From an uncultured Pelagibacteraceae bacterium (lineage in GTDB: Bacteria; Pseudomonadota; Alphaproteobacteria; Pelagibacterales; Pelagibacteraceae): 64,000 nt of DNA. Numbering within the stretch: position 1 is the first letter of the stretch; every line of letters begins with the position of its first letter. The notes beneath the pieces are model-generated. The model worked only from the letters and a program-made list of their open reading frames with translations. It was not told the origin of the DNA and searched no databases. The stretch lies in contig CACKGF010000001.1 in NCBI GenBank assembly GCA_902599625.1, positions 186,001 to 250,000 of the forward strand, given 5' to 3'. The position numbers and the translations under genes are program-made. This document shows positions 39,843 through 51,217 of this stretch, piece after piece.

Positions 39843-40502
39843 TTATCTCTTGTTTGTTTCCTGACTAAATTCTTTTGTAAAAATTTCACCTTTATATATC
39901 CAAACTTTAATACCAATAATTCCATATGTAGTTAAAGCCTCCGCTTCTGCATAATCTATGTCAGCCCGTAGGGTATGGGAAGGTATACTTCCATCTCTTA
40001 ACCATTCTGTCCTTGCGATTTCGTTTCCACCTAATCTGCCACTTACAGATACTTTTATACCCTTTGCTCCTAATCTTAATGCTGACTGCATAGCTCTCTT
40101 CATGGCTCTTCTATACGAAATTCTTTTAACCAATTGTTGAGATATATTTTCAGCTACTAAATAACTGTTTGTCTCTGGTTTTTTAACTTCTTTAATATTA
40201 AGATTTACCTCATTTGTAGTTAGTCTAGATAATTTTTCTTTGATCTTTTCAATATCACTTCCCTTTTTACCAATTACAAAACCAGGTCTTGAGGTATAAA
40301 TTGTTACAAAACATTTTTTTGAAGTTCTTTCTATCATCACTTTTGAAACTCCAGAGTTAATGACGTTTTTTTTTATGTATTCTCTTATTTTAAAGTCTTC
40401 GATTAAAAATTTACCGAAATCCTTTTTTTTGGCATACCAAACGGAATCCCATCCTCTATTTACTCCTAGTCTTAAACCTACTGGATTAACCTTTTGTCCC
40501 AT
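39843..40502 (-). CDS. rpsC: 30S ribosomal protein S3
   Basis: mRNA-entry helicase protein, 219 residues. It starts [20 protein letters not shown], with the KH motif [16 protein letters not shown] and the C-terminal [17 protein letters not shown]. The start lies 17 bases inside the end of rplV. Confidence 0.98.
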   Translation of the reverse strand: MGQKVNPVGLRLGVNRGWDSVWYAKKKDFGKFLIEDFKIREYIKKNVINSGVSKVMIERTSKKCFVTIYTSRPGFVIGKKGSDIEKIKEKLSRLTTNEVNLNIKEVKKPETNSYLVAENISQQLVKRISYRRAMKRAMQSALRLGAKGIKVSVSGRLGGNEIARTEWLRDGSIPSHTLRADIDYAEAEALTTYGIIGIKVWIYKGEIFTKEFSQETNKR

Positions 40503-40881
40503 CTTTAGCCTCTTTTGTTTTTAATTTTTCTGACAATATAATTGTTAAATTTGAATATGGTTTCAAGATTGGAGCTGCTCTTCCTTTCGCTCTTGGTCTA
40601 AATCTTTTCATAGTAATTTGTTTACCACAGTAAGCTTCTTTGACAAAAAGTTTATCAATATCGTATTGAAAATTGTTCTCAGCATTTGCAATTGCTGAAG
40701 ATAGTGTTTTTTTGATATCTTTACATATTCTTTTATTTGAAAAATCAAGATCTCTTATCGCTAGATCAACTTTTTTTCCAACAATTCCTTTTAAAATTGG
40801 ATTAAGCTTTCTAGTACTAGATCTGATATTTTTATTTACCGACCTCACTAAATTTGTTTCTTTTTTATCTTTTTTAACCAT
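40486..40881 (-). CDS. rplV: 50S ribosomal protein L22
   Basis: Exit-tunnel protein, 131 residues. Landmarks are the [17 protein letters not shown] helix, [11 protein letters not shown], and the tunnel loop region [21 protein letters not shown] charged N-terminal tail of about 12 residues is added. Its end overlaps rpsC by 17 bases. Confidence 0.96.
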   Translation of the reverse strand: MVKKDKKETNLVRSVNKNIRSSTRKLNPILKGIVGKKVDLAIRDLDFSNKRICKDIKKTLSSAIANAENNFQYDIDKLFVKEAYCGKQITMKRFRPRAKGRAAPILKPYSNLTIILSEKLKTKEAKDGTKG

Positions 40882-40883
40882 TT

Positions 40884-41195
40884 TTATTTCTTATCCTTGT
40901 CATCAGTTTTAGTTTCTTCAGCTTTTGCTTTCTTATCAGCAGGTGTATGTCCAAAAAATTGTCTTGTTGGTGCAAATTCTCCAAATTTATGACCAACCAT
41001 ATCCTCAGATACAGTAAGAGGGATAAATTTTTTACCATTGTAAATTAAAAAACTTAAACCAACAAAATCTGGAATTATCGTCGACTTCCTTGACCACGTT
41101 TTTATAGGTTTCTTGCCAGACTCATTTTTTTGTTTTTCAGCTTTTTTAATCAAGCTTTCTTCAACAAATGGGCCTTTCCAAACTGATCTAGTCAT
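40884..41195 (-). CDS. rpsS: 30S ribosomal protein S19
   Basis: Head protein of the small subunit, 103 residues. It starts [20 protein letters not shown] and has [15 protein letters not shown] and [16 protein letters not shown]. The charged tail [12 protein letters not shown] makes it about ten residues longer than usual. Two-bp gap to rplV. Confidence 0.97.
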   Translation of the reverse strand: MTRSVWKGPFVEESLIKKAEKQKNESGKKPIKTWSRKSTIIPDFVGLSFLIYNGKKFIPLTVSEDMVGHKFGEFAPTRQFFGHTPADKKAKAEETKTDDKDKK

Positions 41196-41196
41196 T

Positions 41197-42030
41197 TTAA
41201 CCTTTCTTTTTCTTTCTTCTTCGAATTATAAACTTATCTGTTCTCTTATTATCTCTTGTTTTTAAACCTTTTGCAGACTGACCAGTTCTTGAAACTGGGT
41301 GTCTACCACCTGCAGATTTACCTTCACCACCGCCATGAGGGTGATCAACTGGGTTCATCACTACACCTCTTGTGTGAGGTCTTCTACCAAGCCATCTTGA
41401 TCTACCAGCTTTACCAATTTTAATATTTTTTTGATCAGGGTTTGAAAGAACTCCAATAGTTGCCATTGCTCTAGAGTCAATTTTTCTTACCTCTCCTGAT
41501 GTCATCTTAATAATTGAATAGCTTCCATCATTTCCTGAAATAGAAACAGACGTTCCTGCTGATCTCGCAATTTTTCCACCACCACCAGGATTGATTTCTA
41601 CATTATGTACATCAATACCTACGGGAATTTCAGAAAGTGGCAAGCAATTACCAACTTTAATTTCTGAATTAGGACCATTTGATATTTTATCACCAACTTT
41701 AATTCCTTGAGGTGCTAAGTAATAATATCTTTCACCATCAGAAAATTTAACTAACATAATATGACATGATCTGTTAGGATCGTATTCAATTCTTTCTACC
41801 TCAGCTTTCTCACCAAATTTTTTTCTATAAAAATCAATATTTCTGTATTTTTGCTTGTGTCCACCACCAACATTCCTAGCTGTAATTCTTCCAAGATTGT
41901 TTCTTCCACTTGATGAATTTTTTACTGATGTAAGAGGTTTAAATGGTTTGCCTTTCCAAAGATTTTTTCTATCAACAAGAATAGTTCCTCTTACAGATTT
42001 AGTATACGGTTTGAATGTTTTTAATGCCAT
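41197..42030 (-). CDS. rplB: 50S ribosomal protein L2
   Basis: Peptidyl-transferase-region protein, 277 residues. It shows [18 protein letters not shown], the zinc-free central barrel, and the near-invariant [14 protein letters not shown] with its key histidine. Complete and well conserved. One-bp gap to rpsS. Confidence 0.98.
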   Translation of the reverse strand: MALKTFKPYTKSVRGTILVDRKNLWKGKPFKPLTSVKNSSSGRNNLGRITARNVGGGHKQKYRNIDFYRKKFGEKAEVERIEYDPNRSCHIMLVKFSDGERYYYLAPQGIKVGDKISNGPNSEIKVGNCLPLSEIPVGIDVHNVEINPGGGGKIARSAGTSVSISGNDGSYSIIKMTSGEVRKIDSRAMATIGVLSNPDQKNIKIGKAGRSRWLGRRPHTRGVVMNPVDHPHGGGEGKSAGGRHPVSRTGQSAKGLKTRDNKRTDKFIIRRRKKKKG

Positions 42031-42031
42031 T

Positions 42032-42325
42032 TTATATTCCTGTTGTTAGATCAATAGATTGACCTTTTTTTAATGTAATCACTGCTTTTTTGTAACCTTT
42101 TACTCTACTGTTTCTACCTCTGGTAAACTTCAAAATAGATTTTTTGTTAATAATATTCACTTTTACTACGTTCACTTTAAATAATTTTTCAATATTTTTC
42201 TTTAAAGTTTTTTTGTTAGCGTCATCTCTTACTTTAAAAACAACTTTATTTTGAGAAGACATATTTGATGACTTTTCAGTTATAACAGGTGATATTATTG
42301 TGTCGTATAAATTTACTTTACTCAT
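42032..42325 (-). CDS. rplW: 50S ribosomal protein L23
   Basis: Exit-site docking protein for trigger factor and SRP, 97 residues. It shows YDTIISPVITEKSSNMSSQN, VFKVRDDANKKTLKKNIEKL and a hairpin loop with GRNSRVKGYKKAVI. One-base overlap with rplD. Confidence 0.96.
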   Translation of the reverse strand: MSKVNLYDTIISPVITEKSSNMSSQNKVVFKVRDDANKKTLKKNIEKLFKVNVVKVNIINKKSILKFTRGRNSRVKGYKKAVITLKKGQSIDLTTGI

Positions 42326-42948
42326 TAGTTGTACCTTTTTTCTAATTCTTTTACCGATGTTTCTGTGAAAATAATTTTTTTGAATTTCATAATGTCGTAT
42401 GCACTAAAATGACCTATATCTGTACATTTTACGTTAGGAATATTTTTTGTAGCCCTAAATATTTTATCTTTAGAATTTTTATCTAAAATCAAAATTGAGT
42501 TCTTAGCATCAAACTTTTTCAAAATTTTATCCATTTCTTTTGTTTTTTTTATTTCTTTAGAAAAGTCATCAAAAACAATTACCTCTTTGAGCTTTAATTT
42601 TTTTGATAAAATAGAGCTGATACTCTGTCTTTTCTCATTTTTGTTTAATTTTCTAGTTTTATAACTATTTCTTCCTTTTGGACCATGAGCTATACCACCA
42701 CCTACGAAAATCGGAGCTTTTCTACTTGCGTGTCTTGCATTTCCTGTTCCTTTTTGTGCATAGATTTTTGAAGTAGATCCAATAATTTCATTTTTTTGTT
42801 TTGTTTTGGAGCTTCTTCCTTTGTAATTAGCGTTAGTCTTATAAATAACGGAGCTGATTAATTTCTCATTGATTTTTGAAGAAAAAATTGAATCTTTAAC
42901 TTCAACTGAGCTTTTTTTTCCTTCAAGATTTATTTTTTCAATTTTCAT
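42325..42948 (-). CDS. rplD: 50S ribosomal protein L4
   Basis: Exit-tunnel protein, 207 residues. The tunnel extension shows RGSSK-like KGRSSKTKQKNEI, KGTGNARHASRKAP and FVGGGIAHGPKGRNS. In E. coli L4 represses the S10 operon through a leader upstream of rpsJ; here rpsJ overlaps fusA, so no such leader can exist in that place. Confidence 0.97.
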   Translation of the reverse strand: MKIEKINLEGKKSSVEVKDSIFSSKINEKLISSVIYKTNANYKGRSSKTKQKNEIIGSTSKIYAQKGTGNARHASRKAPIFVGGGIAHGPKGRNSYKTRKLNKNEKRQSISSILSKKLKLKEVIVFDDFSKEIKKTKEMDKILKKFDAKNSILILDKNSKDKIFRATKNIPNVKCTDIGHFSAYDIMKFKKIIFTETSVKELEKRYN

Positions 42949-43662
42949 TTATTTTTTCTTCTTTTCTGGAACTTTTTTTAATTTTTCCATTTTCTCAATT
43001 TTTTCTGACATTGTAAGTTTTCTAATATTCTTAACTGATTGTTTAACTAGAACTTCAGTATTTTTTGAGCCAGGAATTGATCCTTTTAAATACATAATAT
43101 CATTTTCCAAATCAGTTTTGATAATTTCAATATTTTGTTTAGTTCTCATTTTACTTCCCATATGGCCTGCCATTTTTTTTCCTTTAAAAACTTTACCTGG
43201 ATCTTGGTTTTGACCAGTTGAACCATGTGCTCTATGAGAAATTGAAACACCATGTGATGCTCTTAGACCTCCAAAATTATGTCTTTTCATTGCTCCGGCA
43301 AATCCTTTACCGATTGTTTTTGAACGAACATCAACAAATTTAGCGTCTTTAAAAATCTCTAGTCCAAGTTCATTACCTTCTTTATAATTATCCAACTTAG
43401 ATACCCTAAATTCTTTTAAAATTTTTTTAGGCTCAGTGTTTTTTTTAGAAAAGAAACCTTTCATTTGTTTTGAAAGTTTTGAATTTTTAATTTTTCCAAA
43501 ACCAACTTGAACAGCGTTATATCCTCTTTGATCTTTTGAGATTAATTGAATTATTCTTCCTTTGTCGATTTTGACAGCTGTGACAGGCACCGATTGGCCA
43601 GACTTATAAAATTCTCTTGTCATACCAATTTTCTTTCCAATAAGCCCAATTTCCTGAATCAT
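42949..43662 (-). CDS. rplC: 50S ribosomal protein L3
   Basis: Assembly-initiating large-subunit protein, 237 residues. It shows [39 protein letters not shown] (with the conserved glutamine-methylation neighbourhood) and [19 protein letters not shown] Lys/Glu-rich C-terminal tail of about 25 residues exceeds the usual length. Four-base overlap with rpsJ. Confidence 0.97.
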   Translation of the reverse strand: MIQEIGLIGKKIGMTREFYKSGQSVPVTAVKIDKGRIIQLISKDQRGYNAVQVGFGKIKNSKLSKQMKGFFSKKNTEPKKILKEFRVSKLDNYKEGNELGLEIFKDAKFVDVRSKTIGKGFAGAMKRHNFGGLRASHGVSISHRAHGSTGQNQDPGKVFKGKKMAGHMGSKMRTKQNIEIIKTDLENDIMYLKGSIPGSKNTEVLVKQSVKNIRKLTMSEKIEKMEKLKKVPEKKKK

Positions 43663-43967
43663 ATTTTAATCTCCACATCCACACCTGAAGCTAAGTCCAA
43701 TTTCATCAAAGCTTCGACTGTTTGGGGTGTTGGCTCTATAATATCTATTAATCTTTTATGAGTTCTTGTTTCGAATTGTTCTCGACTTTTTTTATCAATA
43801 TGAGGTGATCTTAATACTGTGTATCTTTCAATTTTTGTTGGTAACGGAATAGGTCCTTTAATATTTGCACCAGTTCTTTTAACTGTGTTAACTATTTCTT
43901 CAGTTGATTGATCTAATACTTTATTATCGTAGGCTCTTAATTTTATTCTAATATTTTGTTTATCCAT
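43659..43967 (-). CDS. rpsJ: 30S ribosomal protein S10
   Basis: Small-subunit head protein that also serves as NusE in antitermination, 102 residues. It shows [21 protein letters not shown] and [21 protein letters not shown] chose the ATG at 43965-43967 because it gives the usual length; an upstream in-frame ATG would run further into fusA. The start overlaps the fusA stop by 8 bases with the octamer ATGGATAA, so S10 is fused to the str operon and lacks its own leader. Confidence 0.96.
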   Translation of the reverse strand: MDKQNIRIKLRAYDNKVLDQSTEEIVNTVKRTGANIKGPIPLPTKIERYTVLRSPHIDKKSREQFETRTHKRLIDIIEPTPQTVEALMKLDLASGVDVEIKI

Positions 43968-46044
43968 TTGAACCTGTCTTTTTTGTAACTTCATCTTGAA
44001 CATTTTGTGGAACTTTATCGTAGTGATCGAAGAACATTGAATATTGCGCTCGTCCTTGTGACATAGATCTTAAAGCATTTATATAGCCAAACATATTTGC
44101 TAATGGAACCATTGCCGTGATTACTGTAGCGTTACCTCTCTGCTCTTGAGTGTTTATCTGTCCTCGTCTACTGTTAAGATCACCTATAACATCACCCATA
44201 TAATCCTCAGGTGTTACAACTTCGACTCTCATAATTGGTTCAAGTAATTTTAAGGTTGCTCTATTGCAAGCTTCTTTAAAACACTGTCTAGAAGCTAACT
44301 CAAAAGCCAAAACACTTGAGTCGACATCGTGGTGTAATCCATCTAGGATTGTTACTTTGTAATCAATAATTGGAAAGCCAGCCAATATTCCGCTATCTGA
44401 AACAGTTTCAATACCTTTTTCAACACCAGGAATAAATTCTTTTGGAATAGCCCCACCTTTGATTTTACTTTCCACTTCTCTTCCTTTACCAGGTTCTAAA
44501 GGTTCAATTGAAAGTTTTACTCTAGCAAATTGACCAGCACCACCACTTTGTTTTTTGTGTGTATAATCAAATTCTGACTGTTTAAGTATTGTTTCTCTAT
44601 AAGCTACTTGAGGAGCACCAACATTTGCCTCTACTTTAAATTCTCTCTTCATTCTATCAACAATTATATCTAAATGGAGTTCACCCATTCCTTTAATAAT
44701 TGTTTGTCCAGACTCTTCATCAGAAGTAACTCTGAAAGATGGATCTTCTTTTGCTAATCTACCTAAAGCCTCTCCCATTTTTTCTTGGTCACCTTTAGTT
44801 TTTGGTTCAACAGCAATTTCAATAACTGGATCTGGGAATTCCATCGGTTCTAATAAAACTGGACTATCTTCATTAGCTAAAGTATGGCCAGTAATAGTAT
44901 ATTTTAAGCCAGCTAGCGCAACAATATCACCAGCATTAGCCTCTTTAATATCTTCTCTTGAGTTTGCGTGCATTAAAAGCATTCGTCCAACTCTTTCTTC
45001 TTTATCTTTTGAAGTGTTATAAATTCCGGTACCTGATTTAACAGTTCCTGAGTAAATTCTAATAAATGTTAAAGATCCAACAAACGGGTCGTTTGCTACT
45101 TTAAAGGCAAGAGCTGAAAAAGGAGCACTATCTTCAAATTTCATTTCAACTACATCTTCTGATCCAGGTTTTGTTCCTTTGATTGAACCAATATCTTCTG
45201 GGCTTGGTAAATAGTCAACGACAGCATCCAATAATGGTTGAACACCTTTATTTTTAAATGCAGACCCAGTTAGTACTGGAACAAAATCAAAATTTAAACA
45301 TCCCTTTCTTACACATCTAATTAAATCTTCGTTTTTAATTTGATCGCCGTTTAAATAACTTTCCATTAGTTTCTCATCTTGTTCTACAGCTGACTCCACG
45401 AGTTCTTGTCTATATTTTTCACAAATTTCTTTTAAATCTTCTGGAATTTCTTTTTCTTCCCAAGCAGCTCCTAAATCCTCGTTTTTCCATACAATCGCTT
45501 TCATTTTTACTAGATCAACAACACCTTGTAATGAAGACTCGATTCCAATAGGAATTTGCATGACCATAGGTTTGGCACCAAGTCTGTCTTTAATCATATC
45601 TACACATCTAAAGAAATCAGCACCTGTTCTGTCTAATTTATTTACAAAACAAATTCTTGGAACTTTATATTTATCAGCTTGTCTCCATACTGTTTCAGAC
45701 TGTGGCTCTACTCCAGCTACGCCATCGAACACAGCTACAGCTCCATCTAATACTTTTAATGATCTTTCTACCTCGATTGTAAAATCAACGTGTCCTGGTG
45801 TATCGATAATATTAATTCTATGATCTCTCCAAAAACATGTTGTAGCAGCTGAGGTAATTGTAATACCTCTTTCTTGCTCTTGTTCCATCCAGTCCATAGT
45901 TGCAGCACCATCATGAACTTCTCCAATCTTATGACTTTTACCAGTATAATAAAGAATTCTCTCAGTTGTTGTTGTTTTGCCAGCATCAATGTGTGCCATG
46001 ATACCGATGTTCCTATACATGTTTAACTTATGAGTTCTGGGCAT
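43960..46044 (-). CDS. fusA: Elongation factor G
   Basis: Translocation GTPase, 694 residues. The G domain shows [18 protein letters not shown], the switch region [32 protein letters not shown] and [12 protein letters not shown]. Domains II-V follow, including [18 protein letters not shown]. Complete. tuf, normally next to fusA, is not here; rpsJ follows directly with an 8-base overlap. Confidence 0.98.
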   Translation of the reverse strand: MPRTHKLNMYRNIGIMAHIDAGKTTTTERILYYTGKSHKIGEVHDGAATMDWMEQEQERGITITSAATTCFWRDHRINIIDTPGHVDFTIEVERSLKVLDGAVAVFDGVAGVEPQSETVWRQADKYKVPRICFVNKLDRTGADFFRCVDMIKDRLGAKPMVMQIPIGIESSLQGVVDLVKMKAIVWKNEDLGAAWEEKEIPEDLKEICEKYRQELVESAVEQDEKLMESYLNGDQIKNEDLIRCVRKGCLNFDFVPVLTGSAFKNKGVQPLLDAVVDYLPSPEDIGSIKGTKPGSEDVVEMKFEDSAPFSALAFKVANDPFVGSLTFIRIYSGTVKSGTGIYNTSKDKEERVGRMLLMHANSREDIKEANAGDIVALAGLKYTITGHTLANEDSPVLLEPMEFPDPVIEIAVEPKTKGDQEKMGEALGRLAKEDPSFRVTSDEESGQTIIKGMGELHLDIIVDRMKREFKVEANVGAPQVAYRETILKQSEFDYTHKKQSGGAGQFARVKLSIEPLEPGKGREVESKIKGGAIPKEFIPGVEKGIETVSDSGILAGFPIIDYKVTILDGLHHDVDSSVLAFELASRQCFKEACNRATLKLLEPIMRVEVVTPEDYMGDVIGDLNSRRGQINTQEQRGNATVITAMVPLANMFGYINALRSMSQGRAQYSMFFDHYDKVPQNVQDEVTKKTGSNG

Positions 46045-46050
46045 ATTTTC

Positions 46051-46521
46051 TTACCATCTAAAATGTGCAAAGGCTTTATTTGACTCTGCCATTTTATGTG
46101 TATCCTCTTTCTTTTTAATTGCTGAACCTCTATTTTGATAAGCATCAAAAATTTCATTAAAAATTTTATCAGACATTTTTTTATCTTTTCTTTTTCTTGA
46201 GGCATCTATTAACCATCTAATTGCGAGAGCTTGTGATCTTTTTGCTTTTACCTCTACAGGAACTTGATAAGTAGCTCCACCAACTCTTCTAGATCTTACT
46301 TCTACAGTTGGTTTAATATTACTAATTGCTTGGTTAAAAACAGTTATTGGCTCATCTTTTGATTTAGATTTAATTTTGTCTATTGCATCGTACACAATTT
46401 TTTCAGCAATGGTCTTTTTTCCATCGTACATTAGTGAATTTATTAGTTTTGGAATAATTACTGACTTATACTTTGGGTCAACAACATTAAGTTTTTTAGG
46501 AGCGCTTTTTTTTCTAGACAT
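46051..46521 (-). CDS. rpsG: 30S ribosomal protein S7
   Basis: Head-assembly protein of the small subunit, 156 residues. It shows [40 protein letters not shown] and [20 protein letters not shown]. In E. coli S7 regulates the str operon through the rpsL-rpsG spacer; here that spacer is only 2 bp, so any control must act elsewhere, for example the rpsL leader. Confidence 0.98.
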   Translation of the reverse strand: MSRKKSAPKKLNVVDPKYKSVIIPKLINSLMYDGKKTIAEKIVYDAIDKIKSKSKDEPITVFNQAISNIKPTVEVRSRRVGGATYQVPVEVKAKRSQALAIRWLIDASRKRKDKKMSDKIFNEIFDAYQNRGSAIKKKEDTHKMAESNKAFAHFRW

Positions 46522-46523
46522 TT

Positions 46524-46895
46524 TTACTTACCTTTTTTTGCTCCGTATTTAGATCTTTGTTGTTTTCTTCCCGTTACACCTTGAGTGTCTAGATTACCTC
46601 TTAATATATGATATCGAACTCCTGGTAAGTCTTTTACCCGACCACCTCTTATCAGAACAACTGAGTGTTCTTGAAGATTGTGTCCTTCACCAGGAATATA
46701 GGAAGTTACTTCATGGCCGTTTGAAAGTCTTACCCTTGCAACTTTTCTTAAAGCTGAGTTAGGTTTTTTAGGAGTGGTTGTATAAACTTTTACACAAACA
46801 CCTCTCTTCTGAGGAGATTTCTCTAATGCAGGGACTCTGTCCCTTGCTTTAGGTTTGATCCTTTTTTTTCTTAACAATTGGTTAATTGTTGGCAT
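46524..46895 (-). CDS. rpsL: 30S ribosomal protein S12
   Basis: Decoding-centre protein, 123 residues from the chosen ATG (46893-46895), which gives the invariant [12 protein letters not shown] start. An upstream in-frame ATG would add 26 residues encoded by the leader hairpins and is rejected. [18 protein letters not shown] (Lys43) and [12 protein letters not shown] (Lys88) carry the residues usually found in streptomycin-sensitive S12. It heads the str cluster and has its own promoter and a leader of about 85 bases. Confidence 0.97.
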   Translation of the reverse strand: MPTINQLLRKKRIKPKARDRVPALEKSPQKRGVCVKVYTTTPKKPNSALRKVARVRLSNGHEVTSYIPGEGHNLQEHSVVLIRGGRVKDLPGVRYHILRGNLDTQGVTGRKQQRSKYGAKKGK

Positions 46896-46938
46896 AATAA
46901 TTATATTTTGGAAGAAATACTCTAGTGACCTGTGTATG

Positions 46939-46965
46939 GTAGCGTTTAGTGCTACAAGGGCACTA
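46939..46965 (-). promoter_or_regulatory. Mutually exclusive hairpins in the rpsL leader
   Basis: Two stems share bases. Stem A pairs 46947-46952 with 46960-46965 (TAGTGC/GCACTA in the transcript, 7-base loop). Stem B pairs 46939-46943 with 46951-46955 (GTAGC/GCTAC, 7-base loop). They cannot form together because 46951-46952 lie in both stems and the remaining arms interlock. They sit in the transcribed leader between the promoter and rpsL, where a ribosomal-protein-binding or attenuation element would be expected. The structure is read from sequence; the regulatory role is inferred. Confidence 0.45.
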
Positions 46966-46988
46966 CATTCCAACCAAAATTCTTGGAG

Positions 46989-47016
46989 AAAATACTACAG
47001 TTTTGTGATTTGTCAA
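46989..47016 (-). promoter_or_regulatory. Candidate sigma-70 promoter for the str/S10 block (rpsL)
   Basis: On the minus strand a consensus TTGACA (47011-47016) is 16 bp before TATTTT (46989-46994). The start would fall near 46982, giving a leader of about 85 bases before the rpsL ATG. It lies 30 bases after the rpoC stop. A full -35 consensus in one of the two largest gaps of the window makes it credible. Confidence 0.6.
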
Positions 47017-47045
47017 ACTAAAACGAGGAATTTAATGCTAAATTA

Positions 47046-50000
47046 TTATTGATTTACAGGGGTTTCAGGCTGTTCAATCTTTTCTTGCTCAGCAATGAAT
47101 TTTTGATCATCATCAAGGGCTTTTTTGTTCCACTTGTTCTTAATCGAGCCTGTTCCAGCAGGAACTAACCTACCAACTATTACATTCTCTTTTAGTCCAA
47201 CTAAGGTATCAACCTTACCTCTGATAGCTGCATCAGTAAGAACTCGTGTTGTTTCCTGAAATGAAGCGGCAGAGATAAACGAGTCAGTTTGTAGGGATGC
47301 TTTGGTAATACCCATCAAAACTCGTTCTCCGATAGCTGGTTTTTTTCCGTCTTTTTTAAGTTGTTCATTCATGCTATCAAATTTAAATCTATCAATAATT
47401 TCACCAGGTAATAAATCTGAGTCACCAGATGTTTTGATCTCAACCTTTTTTAACATCTGTCTTAATATGGTTTCTATATGTTTGTCGTTTATTATTACTC
47501 CTTGTAATCTATAAACTTCTTGTACTTGGTTTACAAAATATTCAGTTAATTCTTCAATACCTAGTATTCTTAAAATATCATGCGGTAAAGGTTGTCCATC
47601 TAATAGATACTCCCCCTTTTTAATTTCTTCACCCTGATTAAAATTAATATGTTTACCTTTTGGAATTAAGTAGTTTGAGCTTTCACCGCTAGATGAAACG
47701 ATTGAGACTCTTTGTTTTCCGCGTACTTCTTTACCAAAAATCACTTTACCATCATTTTCTGCAATTATGGCACTATCTTTTGCTTTTCGTGCTTCAAATA
47801 ACTCAGCAACCCTAGGTAAACCTCCTGTAATGTCTTTTGTCTTCGATGTTTCTTTAGGTAAACGCGCTATTACGTCACCAGCAAATATTTTTTGTCCATC
47901 TTGAACTGAAAGAATTGAGTCTGGTACAAGATAATATCTCGCTTCATTATCATCAGCCTTTTTTATAACATTTCCTTTTTCATCCCTAAGTGTAATTCTT
48001 GGTTTTAAATCTGTATTTTTTGATTGAGATCTCCAGTCAATTACAGATTTAGATGATATACCAGTGGTATCATCGAGTGTTTCAGATAGTGAAACTCCAT
48101 CAATTAAATCCACAAAATTTGCTATTCCGCTCTTTTCAGCAATAACTGGAGTAGTATATGGATCCCACTCACATATTTTAGAATTTTTCTTAACCTTTTC
48201 ATCATTCTTAAAAAATAATTTTGATCCATAAGGAACTTTATAAATTGCAATTTGTACACCTTTCTCATCTTCTAAACTAATTTGTGTATTTCTACCCATA
48301 ACAATTAAATTTTTCTTGGAGTCTTCAAGAAGATTTGTATTTATTATTTTCAAAATTCCATCACTTTTACTTATAATTTGAGAATCTTGTTTTATTGATG
48401 CTGTTCCTCCAACGTGAAAAGTTCTCATTGTTAATTGAGTTCCTGGTTCACCTATAGACTGAGCAGAGATCATACCAATTGCTTCTCCAACATTTACCAT
48501 CTTTCCTCTTGAAAGATCACGACCGTAACACATTGCACATACACCTTCTTTGGAACCACATGTAATTACGGAATAAACTTTTATAGATTTTACTCCTGCT
48601 GCATCAATTTTCTCACAATCTGCCTCATCAATCATATGACCTTTTTTAATTACTATTTCACCAGAAATTGGATTTTTTACATCTGCAGCCACTACTCTTC
48701 CTAAAGCTCTCTCTGATAAACTTACGATTATATTTCCACCTTCAATAATTTCAGATAGCGTTATGCTGCCTCGACTTTTACAGTCGCAATCTTTTTTTGT
48801 TACAGTTAAATCTTGAGCAACATCACATAATCTTCTTGTCAGATAACCTGAATTAGCAGTTTTTAAAGCCGTGTCAGCTAATCCTTTTCTGGCACCGTGA
48901 GTAGAATTAAAATATTCAAGGGCTGTTAGACCTTCTTTAAAATTAGATGTAATTGGTGACTCAATGATTTCACCTGATGGTTTCGCAATTAAACCTCTCA
49001 TACCAGCTAATTGCTTCATTTGAGCAGCCGAACCTCTTGCACCAGAGTCCGCCATCATGAAAACAGAATTAATATCTAATCCTTTTTCAGATTTGTTAGT
49101 CGCTGATATTCTTTTCATCATTTCAGATGCAACTTTATCAGTGCATTTAGACCAAGCATCAACTACTTTATTGTATTTTTCACCTCTGGTAATTAAACCC
49201 TCAGAATATTGGTTTTCATAATCTTTTATTAATTGTTTTGTTTCATCAATTAACTGTTCTTTATTATCAGGTATTATTAAGTCATCTTTACCAAAAGAAA
49301 TACCTGCTTTAAAAGCATGCTTAAAACCTAAATCTTTGAGTTTATCACAAAAAATAACAGTGCTTTTTTGACCTGTGTATCTAAAAACAAAATCAATTAT
49401 TTCTGAAACGACCTTTTTAGGTAAAACTCTGTCAATTAAAGAAAATTTTATATCTTTATTCTTTGGTAAAAGATTTGCCAATAAAAATCTACCGGCTGTA
49501 CTAGTGTGCTTTTCAAAAACTTGATTGCCTTTTTCATCAACTGTTTCAAATCTAGATATGATTCTGGAGTGTATTTTTATTTTTCCAGATTCTAAACCTT
49601 GCTCTATTTCAGAATTGTTCACAAAATAACCTTCAATTTTTTTCTCCTGATACGGTGGGAGAGATAAATAATAAATTCCAAGAATCATATCCTGGCTTGG
49701 AACTATAATTGGCTTTCCGTTTGATGGACTTAAAATATTGTTAGTAGACATCATTAAAACTCTAGCTTCTAGTTGAGCTTCTAAACTTAATGGAATATGT
49801 ACGGCCATTTGATCTCCATCAAAATCAGCATTAAATGCAGCACAAGTTAGAGGATGCAATTCAATTGCATCTCCTTCTATTAATTTAGGTTCAAAAGCCT
49901 GAACTCCTAGCCTATGAAGTGTTGGTGCTCTATTAAGTATAACTGGATGTTCTCTTACAATGACCTCAAGGGCATCCCAAACAGCATTAGTTTCTTTTTC

Positions 50001-51215
50001 AACAAGTTTCTTAGCTTGTTTAATCGTAGATGCTAGACCAAGTTTATTCAGTCTCGCATATAAAAAAGGTTTAAATAATTCTAGGGCCATTTTTTTTGGT
50101 AAACCACATTCATGAAGTTTTAAATCAGGGCCTACTACAATTACTGATCTTCCTGAATAATCCACTCTTTTACCCAAAAGGTTCTGTCTAAATCTTCCTT
50201 GTTTACCTTTTAGCATTTCTGCTAGAGATTTTAGTGGACGTTTCCCAGTTCCAGTAATTACCCTACCTCTTCTTCCATTATCAAATAGCGCATCAACAGA
50301 CTCTTGCAACATTCTTTTTTCATTTCTGACGATTATATCTGGAGCTTTTAAGTCCATTAATCTTTTGAGACGATTATTTCTATTAATTACCCTTCTGTAT
50401 AAATCATTCAAATCTGATGTGGCAAATCTTCCTCCATCTAGCGGCACCAAGGGTCTAAGTTCCGGCGGTATTACTGGTATTATTGTTAAGATCATCCATT
50501 CAGGTTTGTTCCCGGTCTTGATAAATGAATCAATTAATTTTAATCTTTTTATTGATCTCTCCTCCGAAACTTTTGATTTTGTTTCATTAATATTCTTTAC
50601 AAGAATTTCTCTTTCTTTTTCTAAGTTTATATTTTTAAGTATTTCTAATATAGCCTCTGCTCCAATACCTGCAGTAAAAGACTCATCGCCATAATCATTT
50701 TGATATTTTATTAATTCATCTTCTGACAATAATTGATTTTTTTTTAAACCTGTTAGACCAGGCTCAATAACTATAAAGTTTTCAAAATAAAGGACTCTTT
50801 CAACCTCTTTTAATTTCATGTCGATTGCTAAAGAGATTCTGCTTGGTAAAGATTTTAGGAACCAAATGTGCGCTACTGGTGTTGCAAGATTAATATGGCC
50901 CATTCTTTCACGTCTGACATTTGATTTAGTAACTTCAACACCACATTTTTCACATATAATACCTCTAAACTTCATTCTCTTATATTTTCCGCACAAACAT
51001 TCGTAATCTTTAATTGGTCCAAAAATCCTTGCACAGAATAGACCATCTTTTTCTGGTCTAAATGTTCTATAATTAATCGTTTCAGGTTTTTTAATTTCAC
51101 CATATGTCCATGACTTTATTTTTTCAGGGCTTGCTAATGAAATTTTAATACTATTAAAATTCTGCGAGTCTGATATCTCAGTGTTTTTAAATAAATCTTT
51201 AAGTTCTTTTTTCAT
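47046..51215 (-). CDS. rpoC: DNA-directed RNA polymerase subunit beta'
   Basis: Catalytic clamp subunit, 1389 residues. The N-terminal zinc ribbon shows [19 protein letters not shown]. The active-site magnesium loop is [12 protein letters not shown]. The bridge-helix and trigger-loop regions ([34 protein letters not shown]) and a second zinc site (CDCKS ... [11 protein letters not shown]) are visible. It ends with [15 protein letters not shown] and a Gln/Pro tail. Complete, 2 bp after rpoB. The end of the beta operon is followed by a fresh promoter for rpsL. Confidence 0.98.
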   Translation of the reverse strand: MKKELKDLFKNTEISDSQNFNSIKISLASPEKIKSWTYGEIKKPETINYRTFRPEKDGLFCARIFGPIKDYECLCGKYKRMKFRGIICEKCGVEVTKSNVRRERMGHINLATPVAHIWFLKSLPSRISLAIDMKLKEVERVLYFENFIVIEPGLTGLKKNQLLSEDELIKYQNDYGDESFTAGIGAEAILEILKNINLEKEREILVKNINETKSKVSEERSIKRLKLIDSFIKTGNKPEWMILTIIPVIPPELRPLVPLDGGRFATSDLNDLYRRVINRNNRLKRLMDLKAPDIIVRNEKRMLQESVDALFDNGRRGRVITGTGKRPLKSLAEMLKGKQGRFRQNLLGKRVDYSGRSVIVVGPDLKLHECGLPKKMALELFKPFLYARLNKLGLASTIKQAKKLVEKETNAVWDALEVIVREHPVILNRAPTLHRLGVQAFEPKLIEGDAIELHPLTCAAFNADFDGDQMAVHIPLSLEAQLEARVLMMSTNNILSPSNGKPIIVPSQDMILGIYYLSLPPYQEKKIEGYFVNNSEIEQGLESGKIKIHSRIISRFETVDEKGNQVFEKHTSTAGRFLLANLLPKNKDIKFSLIDRVLPKKVVSEIIDFVFRYTGQKSTVIFCDKLKDLGFKHAFKAGISFGKDDLIIPDNKEQLIDETKQLIKDYENQYSEGLITRGEKYNKVVDAWSKCTDKVASEMMKRISATNKSEKGLDINSVFMMADSGARGSAAQMKQLAGMRGLIAKPSGEIIESPITSNFKEGLTALEYFNSTHGARKGLADTALKTANSGYLTRRLCDVAQDLTVTKKDCDCKSRGSITLSEIIEGGNIIVSLSERALGRVVAADVKNPISGEIVIKKGHMIDEADCEKIDAAGVKSIKVYSVITCGSKEGVCAMCYGRDLSRGKMVNVGEAIGMISAQSIGEPGTQLTMRTFHVGGTASIKQDSQIISKSDGILKIINTNLLEDSKKNLIVMGRNTQISLEDEKGVQIAIYKVPYGSKLFFKNDEKVKKNSKICEWDPYTTPVIAEKSGIANFVDLIDGVSLSETLDDTTGISSKSVIDWRSQSKNTDLKPRITLRDEKGNVIKKADDNEARYYLVPDSILSVQDGQKIFAGDVIARLPKETSKTKDITGGLPRVAELFEARKAKDSAIIAENDGKVIFGKEVRGKQRVSIVSSSGESSNYLIPKGKHINFNQGEEIKKGEYLLDGQPLPHDILRILGIEELTEYFVNQVQEVYRLQGVIINDKHIETILRQMLKKVEIKTSGDSDLLPGEIIDRFKFDSMNEQLKKDGKKPAIGERVLMGITKASLQTDSFISAASFQETTRVLTDAAIRGKVDTLVGLKENVIVGRLVPAGTGSIKNKWNKKALDDDQKFIAEQEKIEQPETPVNQ

Positions 51216-51217
51216 AA

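Noticed and set aside
46896-46973. N-terminal extension of rpsL through the leader
   Set aside because: S12 begins MPTINQLL almost universally, and the extra codons coincide with the leader hairpins.
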